Below are positions 1-8,312 of a stretch of DNA of 64,000 nt, piece by piece. Location: the NCBI RefSeq assembly GCF_033242265.1, contig NZ_BTFW01000001.1, positions 372,001-436,000 on the forward strand. The letters are read 5' to 3'. Each line of letters starts with the position of its first letter. The stretch's first letter is position 1. The notes beneath the pieces are model-generated. The model made no database searches and was not told the origin of the DNA. It saw nothing but the letters and a program-made list of their open reading frames with translations. Made by a program: the position numbers and the translations under genes. Source of the stretch: Novosphingobium sp. IK01. GTDB taxonomy: Bacteria > Pseudomonadota > Alphaproteobacteria > Sphingomonadales > Sphingomonadaceae.

Positions 1-564
1 GAGATGCGCCCGTCCGATTGGGAGGCCGTTCCAGGCTGCTGCAATCTGCTCGATGTGCCCCTTCAGCGTCGGGTCGCTCGACGAAACCGACACCGCGAAC
101 TCCAGCGTATCACCGACCTGCAAGCCTTCCGGCTGGATATTGGCTGTAAGGACGCCATCCAGTGTCGCGCTCTCAAGGTTTTGCTCACGCCTGAGCACCG
201 TGAACGTCTGACCAGACTTGAGCACGTCGATGGTCTGGTCGCCGCGACGTATCAGAAGTTTGTGGACCGACAGGACATCGGTCTCGGGGCGCCACGGCAG
301 CGAAATGTTGCCGGCGGCTAGCCCCTGCGGCGTCTGAATCTTCAGCGATGTCTCGGAGTAGACGGTCTGCCGTCCCGGTTCCAACGCGATCTGCTGATCG
401 GACAGCAGGATGCGAACCGGCGCTTCGTCCGCCTTTACGGGAGCCGGTGACGGAGTAACAGGCTTCACCCAGGCAGGCGCCGGGCCGATCACCGGCTTAT
501 CTGCAGCGTAGGTTACGCTCGTGAGCGTACTCGTGGCAACGAGTGTAGCGAGAAGAATTTTCAT
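1..564 (-). CDS. DUF3857-domain protein, 5' part (open at window edge)
   Basis: This is an ATG-started reading frame of 188 codons that runs off the left edge of the window. It begins with a Sec signal peptide (MKILLATLVATSTLTSVTYA, then AADKP), so the protein is exported. A Pro-rich linker follows, then a beta-rich segment with the pattern QTVYSETSLKIQTPQGL...GNISLPWRPETDVLSVHKLLIRR...DVL. That pattern is typical of the start of DUF3857 transglutaminase-like periplasmic proteins of sphingomonads, including the phrase about an LRREQNLESA-type strand and the QVGDTLEFAVSV strand. The catalytic transglutaminase region lies outside the window, so activity cannot be judged. Family assignment rests on remembered sequence style. 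Confidence 0.75.
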   Translation of the reverse strand, partial: MKILLATLVATSTLTSVTYAADKPVIGPAPAWVKPVTPSPAPVKADEAPVRILLSDQQIALEPGRQTVYSETSLKIQTPQGLAAGNISLPWRPETDVLSVHKLLIRRGDQTIDVLKSGQTFTVLRREQNLESATLDGVLTANIQPEGLQVGDTLEFAVSVSSSDPTLKGHIEQIAAAWNGLPIGRAHL

Positions 565-590
565 GTGCCCCCAAGCCCTTGATGGAAGCA

Positions 591-740
591 CTATAACGTT
601 CCGAAGACGTAATTCCACTGCAGATGAGGGTAGGAAGCGCGCACGGCCAGGAGTGCTTTCAGGTCATCGGGCGTTTGCGGTGTGCCGTGCCGGGCAAGAT
701 AGGCGGGGGTGGCCACTTCTTCTACAGAAGCCGAACGCAT
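591..740 (-). pseudogene. Relic of a LysR-family regulator (ligand-binding domain piece)
   Basis: The minus-strand frame reads MRSASVEEVATPAYLARHGT and continues PQTPDDLKAL, ending at a stop near 591. The segment VATPAYLARHGTPQTPDDL is the strongly conserved start of the second half of LysR substrate-binding domains. No helix-turn-helix and no remaining effector domain are found on either side: the frame upstream is unlike LysR and the frame downstream ends after about 20 residues. It lies 27 bp upstream of the DUF3857 gene. I read it as a deleted LysR gene; a chance match is less likely given the length of the motif. Confidence 0.5.
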
Positions 741-946
741 AAATCGCCTCGCAGTCTGAACCTGCGGCACAGTCCGACGAACAGCTTTGCTTCCGGCAAC
801 GCCCTCTTTTGGGGAGGGGCTTGCCAGAAAGCACCTGTTTGCCGCGAACCGTCGCTTCTTTCCCGACAAGGAAAGTCGACGTATAAGAAAGGCTGGCGCT
901 GCGCCGGACTGGAATCCGGTCGTTCGCGCAAGCGGATGGGGGGCTG

Positions 947-1981
947 ATGACAGTCAAGATCGGTATCGGTTTTGCTCGACCGCAGATCGTCGCTCAAGTT
1001 GTGCCATTCATCATCGTTGCGCTGGCTGGGATGGCGGTGCGAACCCCGTTGGCATCTGCTCATCCATTTTTAGCCCTCATTCTATTCCTTTGGATTGTCG
1101 CGGACACGTTGATGCTTGCGCTGGTCGTCCGATCATCCGGCAAGCCGGAGTGGCGCGCCGTTTTGGGCGTGTTGGCCGGAGCGAGCTTCACTGTCTGGCT
1201 GGGCTCGCCTTCGGTGATACGAGGCGTACTGTTGGATACGCCGATCCTTGCGTTGACGATGACGGCCGTGGTTCTGGGGCATGTTGCCTGGGCCACGGCA
1301 AGAGCAAGCCGGGTGGCAAGCAGCGAGAACATCGATCGCAAGGAGCGGTGGGCATCTGTCGCCTCTGAGTTTTTCCCGCCCGCATTGGTCCGTCTGGTCG
1401 TGGCGGAGTTGACGGTGATTCACATGGCGCTGTTCCGCTGGGGCGGACCGGCCGACGTGCCGGAAGACGCCCGAGCCTTCGCCTATCACGAGCACCTGAC
1501 ACCGATGTGTGCGACACTGCTGATTCTGTCGGCGATCGAGATTGCAGTCTATCACCTGCTTGTCGGGCATTGGAGCCGTGCCGCCGCCGTCGTCATGTTC
1601 ATCCTGAGCGACGTCGGTTTCGTGTATTTGCTCGGCCTCATCAAGTCGTTCCGGTTCAGGCCGGTATTGCTGACGCCCGAAGGCGTCCGGGTACGGGCAG
1701 GGTTCCTCATTGACCAATTCGTTCCACTCGACGCGATCGTGGCCATTGAAGGAGGCTTTACCGGCGAGGAGGTGCGCGACCCGGCCACTCTCAACGCGGC
1801 GCTGCTCGCTTGGCCGAACATCATGCTGCAGCTGAACCGCCCGCTGCACCCTCGCTCGCTCCTGAAGAAGCGGGGGGCGGTTGTCCGTATCGCGTTCCGC
1901 CTGGACGATCCGGAGCCGTTCATGCGGTTGCTCATTTGGCGGTTAGGGCAGCGCTCCAGCGAGGCAGTGTCCTCGATCTGA
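947..1981 (+). CDS. Hypothetical integral membrane protein
   Basis: This 344-residue protein is not recognised as any named family. It starts at ATG 947, preceded by a G-rich ribosome site (GGATGGGGGG) six bases upstream. It has about six hydrophobic segments: roughly residues 17-30, 40-60, 70-90, 98-115, 180-200 and 215-230. After the last one comes a soluble C-terminal domain of about 100 residues (LTPEGVRVRAGF...PLDAIVAIEG) with the beta-strand rhythm of a bacterial PH-like domain attached to membrane proteins. It has no neighbour on the same strand within 1 kb, so it is probably monocistronic. The codon choice is somewhat less GC-biased than in the central part of the window. Confidence 0.6.
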   Translation: MTVKIGIGFARPQIVAQVVPFIIVALAGMAVRTPLASAHPFLALILFLWIVADTLMLALVVRSSGKPEWRAVLGVLAGASFTVWLGSPSVIRGVLLDTPILALTMTAVVLGHVAWATARASRVASSENIDRKERWASVASEFFPPALVRLVVAELTVIHMALFRWGGPADVPEDARAFAYHEHLTPMCATLLILSAIEIAVYHLLVGHWSRAAAVVMFILSDVGFVYLLGLIKSFRFRPVLLTPEGVRVRAGFLIDQFVPLDAIVAIEGGFTGEEVRDPATLNAALLAWPNIMLQLNRPLHPRSLLKKRGAVVRIAFRLDDPEPFMRLLIWRLGQRSSEAVSSI

Positions 1982-2329
1982 ACCGTCGATCAGGAAAGCA
2001 CGCGTTCCTGTCGTGCTGGCGATTGTTGCCGGGCTTCGCGTTGAAGCGATGCTGTGGTTTGCCTATCTGGCCCAATGGCGTCTGCGCCTGGCGCAACGCT
2101 GTTTCGCCGACGGGTTGCATTGACGGACACGCAGTAGTGCCGCCTGTCGCTGCCCGTCTGTCGAGGCAGTGATCACCCGCCCCCGGCCCACCTCCGTCCA
2201 GTGCCTTGACGAGCTCGACGTTCGCAGCGGATGCTCCCGGTCACGCTGCGCAGCCTTGAACGCGGATGACCGGAACAAGGGACAAGCGCCGTGTTGGATG
2301 CGCACGCAGGGTGGCGGCCAGGGACTGCG
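1982..2329. other. Gene-free stretch
   Basis: These 348 bases lie between the membrane protein gene and the convergent end of the SDR gene. Both strands have short open frames, for example a 24-residue one starting MLWFAYLAQWRLRL, but none has a recognisable domain or a convincing ribosome site. No clear terminator hairpin with a T run was seen. The stretch may hold decayed coding sequence, but I cannot name it. Confidence 0.4.
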
Positions 2330-3079
2330 TCACCTTGCATCTGCCAGCGCCAGCGCATCGGCCCCGGCCGGAAAGCGAAGTCGGCCTGTGCGATCGTGTA
2401 CTGCGGACCACACCGCTTGTGCGACATCGCTCTCGTGGGTTGTCAGCGCCGGGGCGGCAAAAGCATCGAGGATGGGGCGGGCAAAATCGGCGTAGTCGCC
2501 AGGCAGCAAGTCGCTTACGGGCACAATGGCATTGGCCCCGAAACGCGTGGTAGGTGCGTAGCCCGGCTCGACGAGTTTGGCCCGAATGCCGAAATAGCCG
2601 AGTTCATGCGCCAGCGACGCGGTGAAGCCCTCGATCGCCTGCTTCGTTGCCGTGTAGGCTGCCGCCAGCGGAAACGCCCCCAGCGTGACGCTCGAGGTGA
2701 CATTGACGATGCAACCGGCGCGGAGAACCCGCATCTGCGGGATGAAGGCCTGGCACATCGCCATCACGCCGATCGTGTTGGTCTCGATCAATTGCCGGAT
2801 CAGGCGCATCGGCATGGCCTCGAAAGCGCCCACGCCGCCTATGCCGGCATTGTTGACCAGCACATCGATCTGTCCGGCGGCCTCCACCAACGCGGCGATG
2901 CTGTCCTGCGAGGTCACATCGAGCGGCAGGATACGCAGCCGGTTCGATGAGGGGCCGAATACCGCCGGATCTGGGCGCCGCATCGTGGCCACCACATTCC
3001 AGCCCCTTTCAAGGAAGAAGTCAGCCGTTGCCTTGCCATAGCCTGATGAGGTTCCGGTGATGAGAATGGTTTCGTTCAT
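2330..3079 (-). CDS. Short-chain dehydrogenase/reductase (SDR)
   Basis: This 249-residue classical SDR is an NAD(P)-dependent oxidoreductase of unknown substrate. The cofactor motif TGTSSGYG is at residues 8-15, NNAG at 76-79, and the catalytic set is a Ser near 129 with Tyr142-x3-Lys146 (YTATK). Start ATG 3079 has a good ribosome site (GGAGACAGG); the longer frame upstream has none. The gene is divergent from an AraC regulator with only 96 bp between the two starts. SDR/AraC pairs of this kind usually mean the regulator controls the SDR. The family does not reveal the substrate. Confidence 0.85.
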   Translation of the reverse strand: MNETILITGTSSGYGKATADFFLERGWNVVATMRRPDPAVFGPSSNRLRILPLDVTSQDSIAALVEAAGQIDVLVNNAGIGGVGAFEAMPMRLIRQLIETNTIGVMAMCQAFIPQMRVLRAGCIVNVTSSVTLGAFPLAAAYTATKQAIEGFTASLAHELGYFGIRAKLVEPGYAPTTRFGANAIVPVSDLLPGDYADFARPILDAFAAPALTTHESDVAQAVWSAVHDRTGRLRFPAGADALALADAR

Positions 3080-3128
3080 GGCCTGTCTCCTTCGTGGCGA
3101 TGGGGGAAGGGTAGACAGAATGTGCAAG

Positions 3129-3150
3129 GCGATACATAATCATATATCGC
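3129..3150. promoter_or_regulatory. Candidate operator in the SDR/AraC divergent region
   Basis: A 22-bp imperfect palindrome, GCGATA-N10-TATCGC, with 18 of 22 positions symmetric. It lies midway between the divergent starts at 3079 and 3176, in a locally AT-rich stretch (TATATCGCTATATTATTATCG). It is a plausible binding site for the adjacent AraC protein or a promoter-overlapping operator. This is inference from position and symmetry only. Confidence 0.4.
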
Positions 3151-3175
3151 TATATTATTATCGATCGTCCAAGAT

Positions 3176-4093
3176 ATGGATCCTCTCAGCGAGATCATCG
3201 CCCTGCTTCGGCCCAATGCGGCCATCTCCAAACCGATCACGGCGCGCGGCTGCTGGAGCATCCGTTATCGTGCGCATGAGGCCCCCGGGTTTACGCTGAT
3301 CCTTGCCGGGCAAGCGTGGGTCACGTTCGAGGGATCTGCGCCGCTGCGCCTTGCGCAGGGTGATTTTCTGCTGATGCCCGCCACGCCGGCCTTTTCGCTG
3401 GGCAGCGAGCCGGGCCTGGTCGGCCCCCTGCTGGAACCCGGCAGTGATGCGGTTCGCCATGGCGAACCACAGGGGGAGCCTGATTTCCTGGCTCTTGGCG
3501 GCAGCTTTTCCTTCGAGCGGGCCAACGCTCCGCTTCGGCTCGCGCTGTTGCCCGGACAGATCTTCATTCCCGCCGCGCAAGGTGTGACCGGTCGGCTGGG
3601 GCGCATGATCGACCTGCTGGCCGAGGAATGCAGGTCCAGCCATCCCGGCAAGGATCTGATTGTCCGAAGGATGCTTGAGGTCCTTCTGGTGGAAGCCTTG
3701 CGCTGGGCTGGCGGCGATCATTCTACAGATCCTGCGGGGCTGCTGGCGGGCTTGCGCGATCCCTCGCTGGCGCGCGCGCTGACGGCCATGCACGCCGATA
3801 TTCGGGCTGACTGGACCGTCGCGCGTCTTGCCGGGATCGCCGGCATGTCCCGCTCGGCCTTCTCGGCGAAGTTCGGCTCGGTAGTCGGCTGCGCGCCGAT
3901 CGAATATCTGATCGACTGGCGCATGGCAGTGGCCCGCGATGCGCTGGTGCGGGGCGGCCAATCGCTTGACCGCATTGCCGAGGATATCGGTTATGGCTCG
4001 GCCAGTGCTTTCAGTACGGCCTTTCGCAAGCGCATCGGCTGCCCGCCGGGGAGTTTTGCCCGTGCTTGTTCCGGCGAGCCACCCATATCATGA
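3176..4093 (+). CDS. AraC-family regulator with cupin-type N-terminus
   Basis: A 305-residue regulator. Residues 1-180 form a cupin-like AraC-binding domain (FTLILAGQAWVTFEG, then LRLAQGDFLLMPATP), the type that senses small ligands. Residues 205-295 hold the two helix-turn-helix units: WTVARLAGIAGMSRSAFSAKF and SLDRIAEDIGYGSASAFSTA, followed by FRKRIGCPPGSF, all canonical AraC signatures. It is divergent from the SDR gene and probably controls it and itself. Start ATG 3176 is the first in frame after the AT-rich intergenic region. The C-terminus is complete. Confidence 0.9.
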   Translation: MDPLSEIIALLRPNAAISKPITARGCWSIRYRAHEAPGFTLILAGQAWVTFEGSAPLRLAQGDFLLMPATPAFSLGSEPGLVGPLLEPGSDAVRHGEPQGEPDFLALGGSFSFERANAPLRLALLPGQIFIPAAQGVTGRLGRMIDLLAEECRSSHPGKDLIVRRMLEVLLVEALRWAGGDHSTDPAGLLAGLRDPSLARALTAMHADIRADWTVARLAGIAGMSRSAFSAKFGSVVGCAPIEYLIDWRMAVARDALVRGGQSLDRIAEDIGYGSASAFSTAFRKRIGCPPGSFARACSGEPPIS

Positions 4094-4210
4094 ACGCAAA
4101 CGGGGCCATTCTGACTTTGGCGTAGCAGAAGGCTGGAAAGTCCGTTTCCTGTCGCGCGGTCCACGCGAGGCGGGGACAGCAGCGACATCTTGCGGAGTGG
4201 AGCTGTCCTC

Positions 4211-4609
4211 TTACCCATCCAGGGCATGCGAGGCATCGAACAGGGCCAGCGCAGTGCCCAGCAGGACGAGAACAGCCCCGATGGCCGCGTTGAAGATGCG
4301 CTGGCTGGCCAGCACCCTTGCCCGGATCGCAGGCCGCGCCAGGGCCGTCGCCGCTCCCACGTAAACCAGATAGGCCGCACCGGCGATTTTCACGATATTG
4401 AGGAGATGGGGAAACAGCCGTTCCATAACGGTCAGCCCGAACACCGCGTAAAACACATGGAACCAGCAGGAAATGGCAATGCCCAGCGCCGCCAGCATTC
4501 CCGCGCGGCGCCCGTGCAGGAAGCTGTTGCGCGAGATCATCGCGAAATCCGCGCCGGGGCTGATGACTGCAAGCCAGGTGATACCGAAAATCAGGGGAAG
4601 CGCGTTCAT
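4211..4609 (-). CDS. LysE/RhtB-type exporter with internal deletion
   Basis: This encodes only 132 residues, while LysE/RhtB amino-acid efflux proteins are about 200. The N-terminal half is intact: the motif ISPGADFAMISRNSFLHGRR and three membrane segments ending in LVYVGAATALARP. The next residues, AIRARVLASQRIFNAAIG, belong to the loop before the last membrane helix of full-length relatives. About 65-70 residues, including the middle helices, are therefore missing in frame, and the fusion falls where relatives carry similar RP(A)xRARVL-like sequence. The product is unlikely to transport. It is divergent from a LysR gene that is itself truncated, so the pair appears to be decaying together. 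Confidence 0.7.
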   Translation of the reverse strand: MNALPLIFGITWLAVISPGADFAMISRNSFLHGRRAGMLAALGIAISCWFHVFYAVFGLTVMERLFPHLLNIVKIAGAAYLVYVGAATALARPAIRARVLASQRIFNAAIGAVLVLLGTALALFDASHALDG

Positions 4610-4816
4610 GACAGGCCCCCGAGCGTTGTCCTGCCGAGGGCGTCGAGGCCACCCTTTCCTTCATGCGCTGTGATTTCTTCCAACACCTTGCCCTCCTGTG
4701 ACGATCAGGACTCTCACCTCGTTCGCGGAGCCGGGGCGATGTGTGCCGGGCGGGCTGTTTCTTGAAAATCGATCTCTTCTGACCTGATCCTGTGAGAAAT
4801 AATCACAGATTGATCC

Positions 4817-5281
4817 ATGGTCTCGCGCACCCGCCTCCTTCCTCCGCTCGGCACACTCAGGGTATTCGAAGCGGCTGCACGCCATCAAAGCCTGGTGCGC
4901 GCGGCCGAAGAACTGCATGTGACGCATGGCGCGGTAAGCCGGCAAATCCAGGCGCTGGAAGACCATCTGGGAGAGTGCGTGTTCGAGCGTCGCAATCGAG
5001 GGATTTTTCTGACCGATCGCGGCAAGTGGCTCAGTCTCAGGCTCACGGACCTGTTCGCCGAGCTGACCGGCACGTTTCAGGATTTTTACGCGCATGGGCA
5101 ACCAAGGCCCCTGATCGTCTCGTGCGCGCCGACATTGTGCCTCAGGCTGATGATCCCCGCGCTTGCCGACCTTCGGCGCGAGACGGGGCTGGATATCCGC
5201 TTTCTGGCGGCGGGCGGCACCTGGCCCAAGGCCTGGCCTATGATTTCCAGAATGCGCTTTTGCGGCTATGGTGTTCTTTGA
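4817..5281 (+). pseudogene. Truncated LysR-family regulator (GcvA-like)
   Basis: A 154-residue frame. Residues 10-70 are a complete LysR helix-turn-helix (LGTLRVFEAAARHQSLVRAA, then EELHVTHGAVSRQIQALE). The start of the effector domain follows (LIVSCAPTLCLRLMIPALAD and LDIRFLAAGG), then the LysR likeness stops near residue 138. The last ~16 residues run into the 3' end of the convergent DUF6880-like gene, with 44 bp of overlap. LysR proteins have about 300 residues, so more than half is lost. The truncation point lies at about 5225-5240, which marks a deletion or insertion junction. It is divergent from the damaged lysE-type gene. Confidence 0.75.
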
Positions 5282-6662
5282 GAGCCGCGATGTAGGCCTC
5301 GTGGTCCGGGTGCGGGGCGAAGCTGTCGATCCGCTTGGCCAGATAGAGGCAGGTTTGGAGATGGCGGGCGGCATGGCCGTATCGCTTGGTTTTGCCGCGA
5401 TCGAGGGAGAAATCGATCATGGCGCGCAGGAGAAGCGTGGCGGCGAGGGGATTGATCTGTTCCAGCGCTTCGGCAGCAGGCGTCAGCAGCCAGTATTGGT
5501 CGCCGTCGCGTTCGCCATGGCGTTGCAGGACCAGATATGCGGCCAGGTGAGGGGCCGGCCAGTTCATCAGGAAATCGAGTGCCTGATGGAAATCGGGATG
5601 TTGGCGCACATGGGCCAGTGCCCGGTTTTCGGCCTCTTCATCGTCGAAATCGGGAAGGCGCTTGAGGTGGGCGCGCAGATAATCGGCGTCGAGGTCGCGC
5701 TCGAAGATGGACCATCGGGCGCTCTGGGCCTCATCGGCCCGGCCCAGGGCTTCGAGTGTGTCTATCCAGACCCTGTGCCAATCGGGCCAATGGCGGCCAC
5801 CACGGGTCTGTGGCTCGGCCAGTTCGAGGGCTGCCATGGCATCGTCCGGGCGATCAGCGCGCAGCAGGCGTTCGGCGATTTGGGCCGCGATGGCCGGATT
5901 GCCGCGTTCCTCGTCGGAGTAGCGCGCGGCATAGCCATCAGCATCGCCCAGCGCATCGGCGATGTCGGTCAGGGCGGACTGGATGCGGCGGGCCTTGTAG
6001 CGTGCCTCGAAATCTTCTCGCTGGATCGGGCCGCGTGTCGTGATGGCAATAACCTTGCGGTCGGAGGCCTTGGGCGGGGTGGTGCTTTCTGCCTCCAGCC
6101 GGGTCTTGAGCATGGCGAGGCCTTCGCCGCCCAGTGCCGGGGCCATCAGGCCGATTACGCCGTCGAACTGACCGTAGTCGTTGGCGAAGATCGCGGCATG
6201 AACCCGGTCGGCCAGCTTGCGGACATCGGGCTTTGCCTGGGGGGCGATCGCGCCCAGATCGTCGAGCGCTTCGGAAAAGATGTGGCCGATGGTGCCGTTG
6301 CTGTCGTCGCAGCGCTCGTGGACGGACGCGGCCAGTTCGAGAAAACGCCAGAGGAGATCGAAGGCTTCGGCTGGCGCGGTTGGCGCGACATGTTTGACGA
6401 TGGCGCTGCGCTGCATGTCGAGATCCGTCGCGAGCGGGCGCACCTTGTGCCAGTCCACAAAGGAGCGCGACTTGGCGATGGTGGCAAGCCGTTTGCGGAT
6501 TTCCGCTGCGACATTGCCACCATCGCTGCGGCTTGCCAGTTCAAGGCGCAGCAGGCGCTTGGCGGCAGCATTGCCGGACACCAGTTCCAGCAGCAAATCG
6601 GCCAGCCGGTCTGCGCCCAGAGCCGCGAGATTTTTGGCGTTGAGGGTCTTGTCGGAAGCCAT
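5238..6662 (-). CDS. Conserved hypothetical protein, DUF6880-like
   Basis: A 474-residue soluble, helix-rich protein with repeat-like (TPR/HEAT style) organisation: ALAALGADRLADLLLELVSG near the start, AERLLRADRPDDAMAALELA in the middle and HAARHLQTCLYLAKRID at the end. Length and N-terminal pattern agree with the DUF6880 family of proteobacterial hypotheticals. No catalytic motif, signal peptide or membrane helix is visible. ATG 6662 is the first start in frame. Its 3' end overlaps the broken end of the LysR gene tail to tail, so this gene probably arrived or was joined there by rearrangement. Function unknown. Confidence 0.7.
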   Translation of the reverse strand: MASDKTLNAKNLAALGADRLADLLLELVSGNAAAKRLLRLELASRSDGGNVAAEIRKRLATIAKSRSFVDWHKVRPLATDLDMQRSAIVKHVAPTAPAEAFDLLWRFLELAASVHERCDDSNGTIGHIFSEALDDLGAIAPQAKPDVRKLADRVHAAIFANDYGQFDGVIGLMAPALGGEGLAMLKTRLEAESTTPPKASDRKVIAITTRGPIQREDFEARYKARRIQSALTDIADALGDADGYAARYSDEERGNPAIAAQIAERLLRADRPDDAMAALELAEPQTRGGRHWPDWHRVWIDTLEALGRADEAQSARWSIFERDLDADYLRAHLKRLPDFDDEEAENRALAHVRQHPDFHQALDFLMNWPAPHLAAYLVLQRHGERDGDQYWLLTPAAEALEQINPLAATLLLRAMIDFSLDRGKTKRYGHAARHLQTCLYLAKRIDSFAPHPDHEAYIAALKEHHSRKSAFWKS

Positions 6663-6874
6663 GGGGCTGTTTTGCGCGGCCCTTGCGCCGGGTCAAGCCA
6701 TGCTCGCTATTGGGCGGCTGTGGCAGGCAGATGCGAATGGCATGGCCGTATTGTGCAGGATGATCGGCGATGGTGCGGGCCTTGATGCTGCTGATGGTCC
6801 GTTCTTAAGCCATCAGTCACAAGATGGCGGTGTTTTTTGAAGTCATGCCAGTCCTCGCGCAATAAATGCCCCTG

Positions 6875-8206
6875 TCACAGCATCCCATATGTCACAACAT
6901 CATATACCAGCCACAAGTTGGCCAACGAGATGACCGCGAGGATCAGCCATGCGCAGGCGGCATGAAGGCGGGATGTGGCCAATCCCCCCATGATCGCCGG
7001 ATCGCGACTGGCGCGAACCAGCGGCCAGATTGCGAAAGGAAGCTGCAAGGAAAGCACCATCTGGCTGGCAACCAGCATGCCGCCCACGGCGTGATCGCCC
7101 AGCAGGATAGCCCCTGCCATGGCCGGGACGATGGCGATCAGGCGCGTGATCATCCGCCTTTGCCACAGCGGGATCTTGAGTTGAAGAAAGCCTTCCAGCA
7201 CGATCTGGCCGGCCAGCGTGCCGGTGAAGGTGCTGCTTTGCCCGGATGCCAGCAGGGCGATCCCGAAAAACAGCGCTGCGGCTGTCGTGCCGGTGATCGG
7301 CGAGAGCAGCCGATAGGCATCGTCGATCCCCGCAACCTGGGTATGACCGGTCATGTGGAAGGCACCTGCTCCCAGCGTCAGGATCGCTCCATTGATCACC
7401 ATCGCCAGCAGCAGCGCGATGGCCGACCCCATGTTGGCATCGCGGATCGCCCGGCGTTTGCCGGTCTCTCCGGGCGCGGGCGCCGCGCATTGCACGATGC
7501 TGGAATGGAGGTAGAGGTTGTGCGGCATCACTGTCGCCCCCACGATCCCCACCGCCAGCGCCAGAGCGCCCGGTTGCGCGAGGCGCTTGAGATCGGGCGC
7601 CAGCCCGGCCACCAGCGCCGGGCCATCGGGCGGCACGATCAGCAGTTCGATCAGGAAACACAGGGCGATCGTTCCGACCAGGGCGGCGACAATCGCTTCC
7701 ATCCGGCGGAAGCCGCGTCCTTCCAGACCAAGCACGATCAGCGTATCGCCCGCCGTCAGGACGATGCCTGCCCATAACGGAAGTCCAAGCAGCAGTTGAA
7801 TGGCCAGCGCGCCGCCCAGCACCTCGGCCACATCGGTTGCCACAATGGCCAGTTCGGCCAGCAGCCAGAGCGCAACATTCGCAGTGGTGCCATAGCGATG
7901 CCGGCATGCCTGGGCGAGGTCGAGCCCCGAGGCGATCCCCAGCCGCAGCGCCAGCGATTGCAGGACAATGGCAGCAAGGCTCGCCGCGACCAGCACGAAA
8001 AGCAGATCAAAACCGAAGGCCGAACCCGCTGCAATGTCGGTCGCCCAATTGCCGGGGTCCATATAGCCGACCGCGACCAGCAGGCCCGGCACCAGCACGC
8101 CCGCCATGCGGCGCAGAAAAGAGCGGTGGCCTCTGCGGATGATCCGGCGAGGAGCCGCGAAATCGTGGAGAGGCAGTGCCGTTCCGGGAACGAAAACCAT
8201 CGTCAT
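6875..8206 (-). CDS. mntH: Nramp-family divalent metal transporter MntH
   Basis: A 443-residue proton-coupled Mn2+/Fe2+ importer of the inner membrane with eleven hydrophobic segments. The first helix carries the metal-binding DPGN (GYMDPGNWATD), helix 6 carries MPHNLYLHS with the second metal ligand (MPH), and a cytoplasmic loop carries ASGQSSTFTGTLAGQIV, all diagnostic of MntH. I chose ATG 8206 because the frame upstream is unlike the family, although a start at 8227 is possible. The size is near the usual 410-450. No manganese riboswitch was recognised upstream. The next genes on the same strand are alcohol dehydrogenases separated by a hairpin, so it is likely a separate unit. Confidence 0.93.
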   Translation of the reverse strand: MTMVFVPGTALPLHDFAAPRRIIRRGHRSFLRRMAGVLVPGLLVAVGYMDPGNWATDIAAGSAFGFDLLFVLVAASLAAIVLQSLALRLGIASGLDLAQACRHRYGTTANVALWLLAELAIVATDVAEVLGGALAIQLLLGLPLWAGIVLTAGDTLIVLGLEGRGFRRMEAIVAALVGTIALCFLIELLIVPPDGPALVAGLAPDLKRLAQPGALALAVGIVGATVMPHNLYLHSSIVQCAAPAPGETGKRRAIRDANMGSAIALLLAMVINGAILTLGAGAFHMTGHTQVAGIDDAYRLLSPITGTTAAALFFGIALLASGQSSTFTGTLAGQIVLEGFLQLKIPLWQRRMITRLIAIVPAMAGAILLGDHAVGGMLVASQMVLSLQLPFAIWPLVRASRDPAIMGGLATSRLHAACAWLILAVISLANLWLVYDVVTYGML

Positions 8207-8272
8207 CTCGCTTTCAGGGGGCCGCATCGGTCGGGGCAGGCATTGCCGCGGCGGCATTGTGGCGGCAGCAGT

Positions 8273-8306
8273 CCTGCCCCCTGCTGCCACGCCAGCAAGG
8301 GGCAGG
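8273..8306 (-). terminator. Strong hairpin after the first alcohol dehydrogenase
   Basis: CCTGCCCC and GGGGCAGG pair, extended by an inner GCTG/CAGC helix, over 34 bp directly downstream of the stop of the dehydrogenase gene at 8313. There is no T run, so it could be a Rho-assisted terminator or a 3' end stabiliser. It separates the dehydrogenase pair from mntH. Confidence 0.5.
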
Positions 8307-8312
8307 ATCAGT

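Noticed and set aside
2063..2427. Minus-strand frames between the membrane protein and SDR
   Set aside because: Arg/Ser-rich compositions typical of antisense frames in GC-rich DNA; no homology recognised.
6819..6846. GCCATC-N8-GATGGC followed by T6 on the plus strand as a terminator
   Set aside because: No plus-strand gene ends there; genes on both sides are on the minus strand, so the T run is on the wrong side.
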